Of a DNA stretch of 5,821 bases, positions 5,246-5,821 are shown piece by piece. Location: contig DMBA01000360.1 of NCBI GenBank assembly GCA_003446315.1, positions 1 through 5,821 of the forward strand, read 5' to 3'. Origin of the DNA: Ruminococcus sp. (GTDB taxonomy: Bacteria > Bacillota > Clostridia > Oscillospirales > Ruminococcaceae). Position numbers and translations under genes: made by a program. Positions within the stretch are counted from its first letter, which is position 1. The number at the start of each line of letters is the position of its first letter. The notes below the pieces were generated by a model that saw only the letters and a list, made by a program, of their open reading frames with translations, was not told the origin of the DNA and searched no databases.

Positions 5246-5530
5246 ATGGAGGATAAAAAACTGCTAGTGTTAGTCGCAAAATCGCATCTTTCAAATCGTA
5301 TCAAATCCGGTTTGATTGCACGCGGCGACGAAGTGATTCTTTGCAAACAAACTGCAGAGGAAGTACATGCGAAAATCATTGAATTAAAGCCGGATATCGC
5401 TGTGATAACCGAGAATCTGGTCGGACTGCGTTCGGAACCGATCAACGTGATTGGGTTCAATATCGGCTGGGATGATGCAACGCCTGAAGAATTTGCAAAA
5501 AAGGTTCATTGGGTATACACACATTCATAA
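5246..5530 (+). CDS. Small orphan protein, degenerate receiver-like fold (function unknown)
   Basis: This 94-residue soluble protein has no signal peptide or membrane segment, and I do not recognise a named family. The pattern of predicted elements resembles a response-regulator receiver: strand LLVLVAK (6-12), helix SHLSNRIKSGLIARG (13-27), strand DEVILC (28-33), helix TAEEVHAKIIELK (36-48), strand PDIAVIT (49-55), strand INVIGF (66-71) and helix ATPEEFAKKVHWVY (78-91). LKPDIAVIT aligns well with the receiver consensus KPDlvllD, but the phosphorylated Asp becomes T55 and the N-terminal acidic pair is missing. It is also shorter than a normal receiver (about 120). If related, it is a phosphorylation-independent pseudo-receiver with one or more elements lost. 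GGAGG (5234-5238) lies seven bases before the ATG. It stands alone between two terminators, with a consensus promoter and Spo0A-box-like repeats upstream. Confidence 0.85.
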   Translation: MEDKKLLVLVAKSHLSNRIKSGLIARGDEVILCKQTAEEVHAKIIELKPDIAVITENLVGLRSEPINVIGFNIGWDDATPEEFAKKVHWVYTHS

Positions 5531-5535
5531 CGAGA

Positions 5536-5567
5536 AAGAAACGTCCCTGCAACAAGGGACGTTTCTT
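5536..5567. terminator. Terminator after the small orphan gene
   Basis: A perfect 13-bp stem pairs AAGAAACGTCCCT (5536-5548) with AGGGACGTTTCTT (5555-5567) across a GCAACA loop, starting six bases after the stop codon. The A-rich 5' arm and T-rich 3' arm make it potentially bidirectional, although the U-tract after the stem is short (TTTCTTATAT). Confidence 0.85.
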
Positions 5568-5720
5568 ATATATAGACTGGTACAGCCCATTGTGTTTAGA
5601 TGTGCTATAATATGACTTCCGGTTCATCATTGGCAGCTTAGACCCTTTCTTACGTTTTCGCCTCGCCAATTGCACCAAATATGGATTAGATGCAATACAA
5701 GAAGAAAAATAAGAATAATT
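5568..5720. other. Intergenic stretch without a credible gene
   Basis: No open frame with a ribosome binding site is convincing here on either strand. The stretch holds an isolated extended -10 element TGCTATAAT (5603-5611) without a matching -35, a six-base pair of arms ATTGCA/TGCAAT (5669-5674 with 5691-5696), and an A/G-rich segment (5699-5715). On the minus strand that segment reads as the T-rich tail of the adjacent hairpin. A minus-strand open frame from 5780 to 5457 runs through two terminators and is treated as chance. Confidence 0.5.
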
Positions 5721-5747
5721 GCCGCCAGTGCAAAAAACACCGGCGGC
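5721..5747. terminator. GC-rich terminator hairpin, probably for the minus-strand gene to its right
   Basis: GCCGCCAGTG (5721-5730) pairs with CACCGGCGGC (5738-5747) with one A-C mismatch around a seven-base loop. Read on the minus strand it follows the likely stop codon at 5757-5755 by seven bases and continues into AATTATTCTTATTTTTC. Read on the plus strand it is followed by TGTTGTTTTAG. It may work in both directions. Confidence 0.7.
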
Positions 5748-5754
5748 TGTTGTT

Positions 5755-5821
5755 TTAGTATTTTCTCTTGTGTCCTTCAACTAATTGGTTCATAACAGCT
5801 TTCTTTTTCTCCAGCGATTCA
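5755..5821 (-). CDS. C-terminal end of a minus-strand gene (partial, enters from the right edge)
   Basis: On the minus strand, the frame entering at 5820 reads 21 codons without a stop, in two short stretches ESLEKKKAVM and NQLVEGHKRKY, then TAA at 5757-5755. The tail is basic and Lys-rich. A strong hairpin with a T-rich flank follows seven bases after the stop, as expected at a gene end. The internal ATG has no well-spaced ribosome binding site, so this is more likely a truncated gene than a short one. The length is too small to name a family, and the frame is supported mainly by its position next to the terminator. Confidence 0.5.
   Translation of the reverse strand, partial: ESLEKKKAVMNQLVEGHKRKY

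Noticed and set aside
5457..5780. 107-codon open frame on the minus strand
   Set aside because: It runs through the hairpin at 5721-5747 and the terminator at 5536-5567, overlaps the end of the small plus-strand gene, starts with TTG without a ribosome binding site, and has no recognisable domain.
1..5821. Mobile elements, CRISPR arrays, tRNA or rRNA genes, defence or toxin-antitoxin systems
   Set aside because: No transposase or integrase motifs, no regularly spaced repeats, and no tRNA-like cloverleaf or rRNA sequence was seen. The content is a housekeeping biosynthetic operon with small flanking genes.

Overview
The window looks like chromosomal DNA of an anaerobic Gram-positive bacterium of the class Clostridia, probably a relative of Ruminococcus / Oscillospiraceae. 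This is an inference. It rests on moderate GC, strong GGAGG-type ribosome binding sites, consensus SigA promoters, use of the oxygen-sensitive radical-SAM enzyme ThiH rather than ThiO, a short ThiF without a CxxC zinc site, and a lipoprotein with a Thr/Ser/Ala linker.

Layout, left to right. Positions 1-108 hold the tail of upstream sequence and a 12-bp intrinsic terminator. Positions 109-708 encode a small lipoprotein of unknown function with no obvious promoter of its own. Positions 726-754 are a consensus extended -10 SigA promoter. It drives a TPP riboswitch aptamer (763-853) and a rho-independent terminator (871-906), whose U-tract runs directly into the ribosome binding site of the first thiamine gene. 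The operon is thiS (918-1112), thiF (1114-1749), thiG (1768-2538), thiH (2552-3802), tenI (3795-4415) and thiE (4396-5037), closed by a terminator (5066-5098).

How the genes work together. ThiF adenylates and helps thiocarboxylate the Gly-Gly tail of ThiS. ThiH cleaves tyrosine to dehydroglycine and p-cresol. ThiG joins dehydroglycine, ThiS sulfur and deoxyxylulose-5-phosphate into the thiazole. TenI tautomerises the thiazole to its carboxylate form. ThiE couples it to HMP-PP, giving thiamine phosphate. The pyrimidine branch (thiC, thiD) and thiamine-phosphate kinase (thiL) are not in the window. All junctions are tight or overlapping, so this is one TPP-repressed transcription unit.

Positions 5099-5245 contain two in-phase TTCGACA repeats that match the Spo0A box, overlapping AT-rich hairpins, and a second consensus SigA promoter. 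They precede a 94-residue orphan protein (5246-5530) that looks like a degenerate receiver domain, followed by its own terminator. The right edge (5568-5821) holds an isolated extended -10 element, a GC-rich hairpin, and what is probably the last 21 codons of a minus-strand gene entering from outside the window.

The thiamine operon is a known system. The parts most worth a second look are the riboswitch expression platform, which partly copies the 3' half of the aptamer, and the Spo0A-box-like arrangement in front of the receiver-like small gene.
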